Below, one piece after another: positions 62,836-64,000 of a stretch of 64,000 nucleotides of DNA (its first letter is position 1; every line of letters begins with the position of its first letter). Position numbers and translations under genes: made by a program. The notes below the pieces were generated by a model. That model did no database searches. It was given only the letters and a program-made list of their open reading frames with translations, and was not told where the DNA came from. Where the stretch lies: assembly GCF_003721595.1 (NCBI RefSeq), contig NZ_RJJR01000014.1:1-64000 (forward strand). The letters run 5' to 3'. The DNA comes from Hanamia caeni (lineage in GTDB: Bacteria; Bacteroidota; Bacteroidia; Chitinophagales; Chitinophagaceae).

Positions 62836-64000
62836 ATGAAAAAGAAAGTAATGAAAATTCATCCGGCGGATAATGTGTTAGTGGCATTAACTGACCTGGC
62901 TGCCAATGAAACGGTAGAATATAACGGTGATGGTTACACGCTCACTACCCGTGTTCCGGCAAAACATAAATTTGTCATGCATGATATGAAGCCCGGAGAC
63001 GAAATATTTATGTATGGCGTTTTGGTAGGCCGGGCTGAAATTGAAATTCCCAAAGGCAGCCGGATTACTACATCAAATGTAAGGCATGCTGCCAGTGGTT
63101 TTGAGGTGGCAGAAAGAAAAACAGAATGGCACATTCCTGATATTTCAAAATTTAAAAATAGAACGTTTAATGGCTTTCACCGCGCTGATGGAAAAGTGGG
63201 AACTGCTAATTACTGGCTGGTTATTCCATTGGTTTTTTGTGAAAACAGGAACGTCGAAGTATTACGGGAGGCGTTGGTTAATGAATTAGGATACGGCAGA
63301 AATCAAAATAAAAAACTTGAAGTTTCCAAGCTCGTTCATCTTTATAAAGAAGGAAAAAATATTGATGAGATTTTGAATGCGGATGTGGCATCTAATATTG
63401 ACGAAGAAAAAAAGCAAAGAATTTTCCCCAATGTAGATGGCGTTAAATTTTTATCACACGAAGGCGGCTGCGGTGGAACGCGCGATGACGCACAAGCCTT
63501 ATGTGGTTTACTCGCAGGATATATTACACATTCAAACGTAGCAGGAGCAACAGTTTTAAGCCTTGGTTGCCAGAATGCGCAAATTGGAATTTTGCAGGAA
63601 GAGATAAAAAAGAGAGATAAAAATTTTTCAAAGCCTTTATATATTTTGGAACAACAGCAGATTGGGAGAGGTTCAGACATGATTTCCAAAGCGATCAAAC
63701 AAACATTTGCAGGATTAATTGAAGCTAATAAAATTGAGAGAAGGCCAGCGCCTCTTGACAAACTAACTATTGGTCTTGAATGTGGCGGCTCAGATGGTTT
63801 CAGTGGCATCTCTGCTAACCCTGCAATAGGTTACACATCAGATCTTTTGGTAGCGCTTGGCGGCACTGTGATACTCTCTGAATTTCCTGAACTATGCGGT
63901 GTGGAACAAAATTTAAGTGACCGTTGTGTTGATAAAGAAACTGCCGTACGATTTGGAACATTGATGAGAACTTATAACGACAGGGCAAAAGCTGTGGGTT
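62836..64000 (+). CDS. uxaA: Altronate dehydratase, partial (runs off window)
   Basis: The first 388 codons are present, with the C-terminal part beyond the window. N-terminal SAF domain (about 10-95), then the family signature FHRADGKVGTANYWLVIP near 112-130, EGGCGGTRDDA near 206-216 and ECGGSDGFSGISANPA near 315-330. It dehydrates D-altronate to KDG. It starts 2 bases after uxaB and is clearly co-transcribed. Confidence 0.93.
   Translation, partial: MKKKVMKIHPADNVLVALTDLAANETVEYNGDGYTLTTRVPAKHKFVMHDMKPGDEIFMYGVLVGRAEIEIPKGSRITTSNVRHAASGFEVAERKTEWHIPDISKFKNRTFNGFHRADGKVGTANYWLVIPLVFCENRNVEVLREALVNELGYGRNQNKKLEVSKLVHLYKEGKNIDEILNADVASNIDEEKKQRIFPNVDGVKFLSHEGGCGGTRDDAQALCGLLAGYITHSNVAGATVLSLGCQNAQIGILQEEIKKRDKNFSKPLYILEQQQIGRGSDMISKAIKQTFAGLIEANKIERRPAPLDKLTIGLECGGSDGFSGISANPAIGYTSDLLVALGGTVILSEFPELCGVEQNLSDRCVDKETAVRFGTLMRTYNDRAKAVG

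Noticed and set aside
1..64000. Prophage, integrative element or secondary-metabolite cluster
   Set aside because: No integrase, phage structural, conjugation, or synthase genes were found; only one partial transposase.

Overview
The window reads as chromosomal DNA of a low-GC Bacteroidetes bacterium, most likely Chitinophagaceae or a close relative. This rests on DUF3276, DUF4296 and DUF4835 proteins, the Bacteroidetes-type omega subunit gene beside bamD and coaBC, a short primary sigma factor, TTTG / TAnnTTTG promoters, almost no Shine-Dalgarno sites and several TTG starts. The assignment is from family knowledge; no search was run.

Layout. 1-620: tail of an IS5-type transposase cut by the window edge. 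655-3770: an ABC exporter and a DUF3276 protein set among short tandem repeats, then glucose-6-phosphate isomerase. 5520-6215: an interspersed-repeat array that cuts into a gene remnant. 6290-8040: a PhoB/PhoR-like two-component pair. 8284-8836: a MazF toxin-antitoxin pair. 8984-32174: mainly housekeeping genes (threonine aldolase, primary sigma factor, cold-shock protein, MsrA, peptide-binding lipoprotein, M1 peptidase, flippase, ArgS, MurQ, an MG2/plug-domain protein, a glycosyltransferase, DapF, a nucleoside phosphorylase, tRNA-Cys, HtpG, tRNA-Arg, Ung, PlsC). 32188-36213: a signalling locus with two NarL-type regulators, a seven-helix membrane protein, a short HisKA_3 kinase, a small PGCVGIR protein and a structured non-coding stretch. 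36226-43146: CoA transferase, the bamD / omega / coaBC / DUF4835 / DUF4296 cluster and an OmpA-type porin. 43411-50852: polyprenyl synthase, RecJ, methyltransferases, Nudix, PyrE, MscS and a LEA14-like lipoprotein. 50853-51805 has no convincing gene. 51806-54190: a small secreted protein, cytidine deaminase and ornithine aminotransferase.

54573-64000 is a uronate-polysaccharide utilisation locus: heparinase II/III-like lyase, KduD, GH88 unsaturated glucuronyl hydrolase, a DUF2264 protein, KduI, tagaturonate reductase (UxaB) and altronate dehydratase (UxaA, cut by the window end). Lyase plus GH88 would release unsaturated uronate that KduI and KduD turn into 2-keto-3-deoxygluconate (KDG). UxaB and UxaA bring saturated uronate to the same product. 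No SusC/SusD, KDG kinase, KDPG aldolase or regulator is in the window.

The most unusual features are: several unrelated-looking tandem arrays that share a seven-base period and begin at or just after stop codons; an octamer array that forms the leader and start codon of the ABC exporter; a roughly 35-bp AT-rich motif recurring between genes; and the 33.1-36.2 kb signalling locus.
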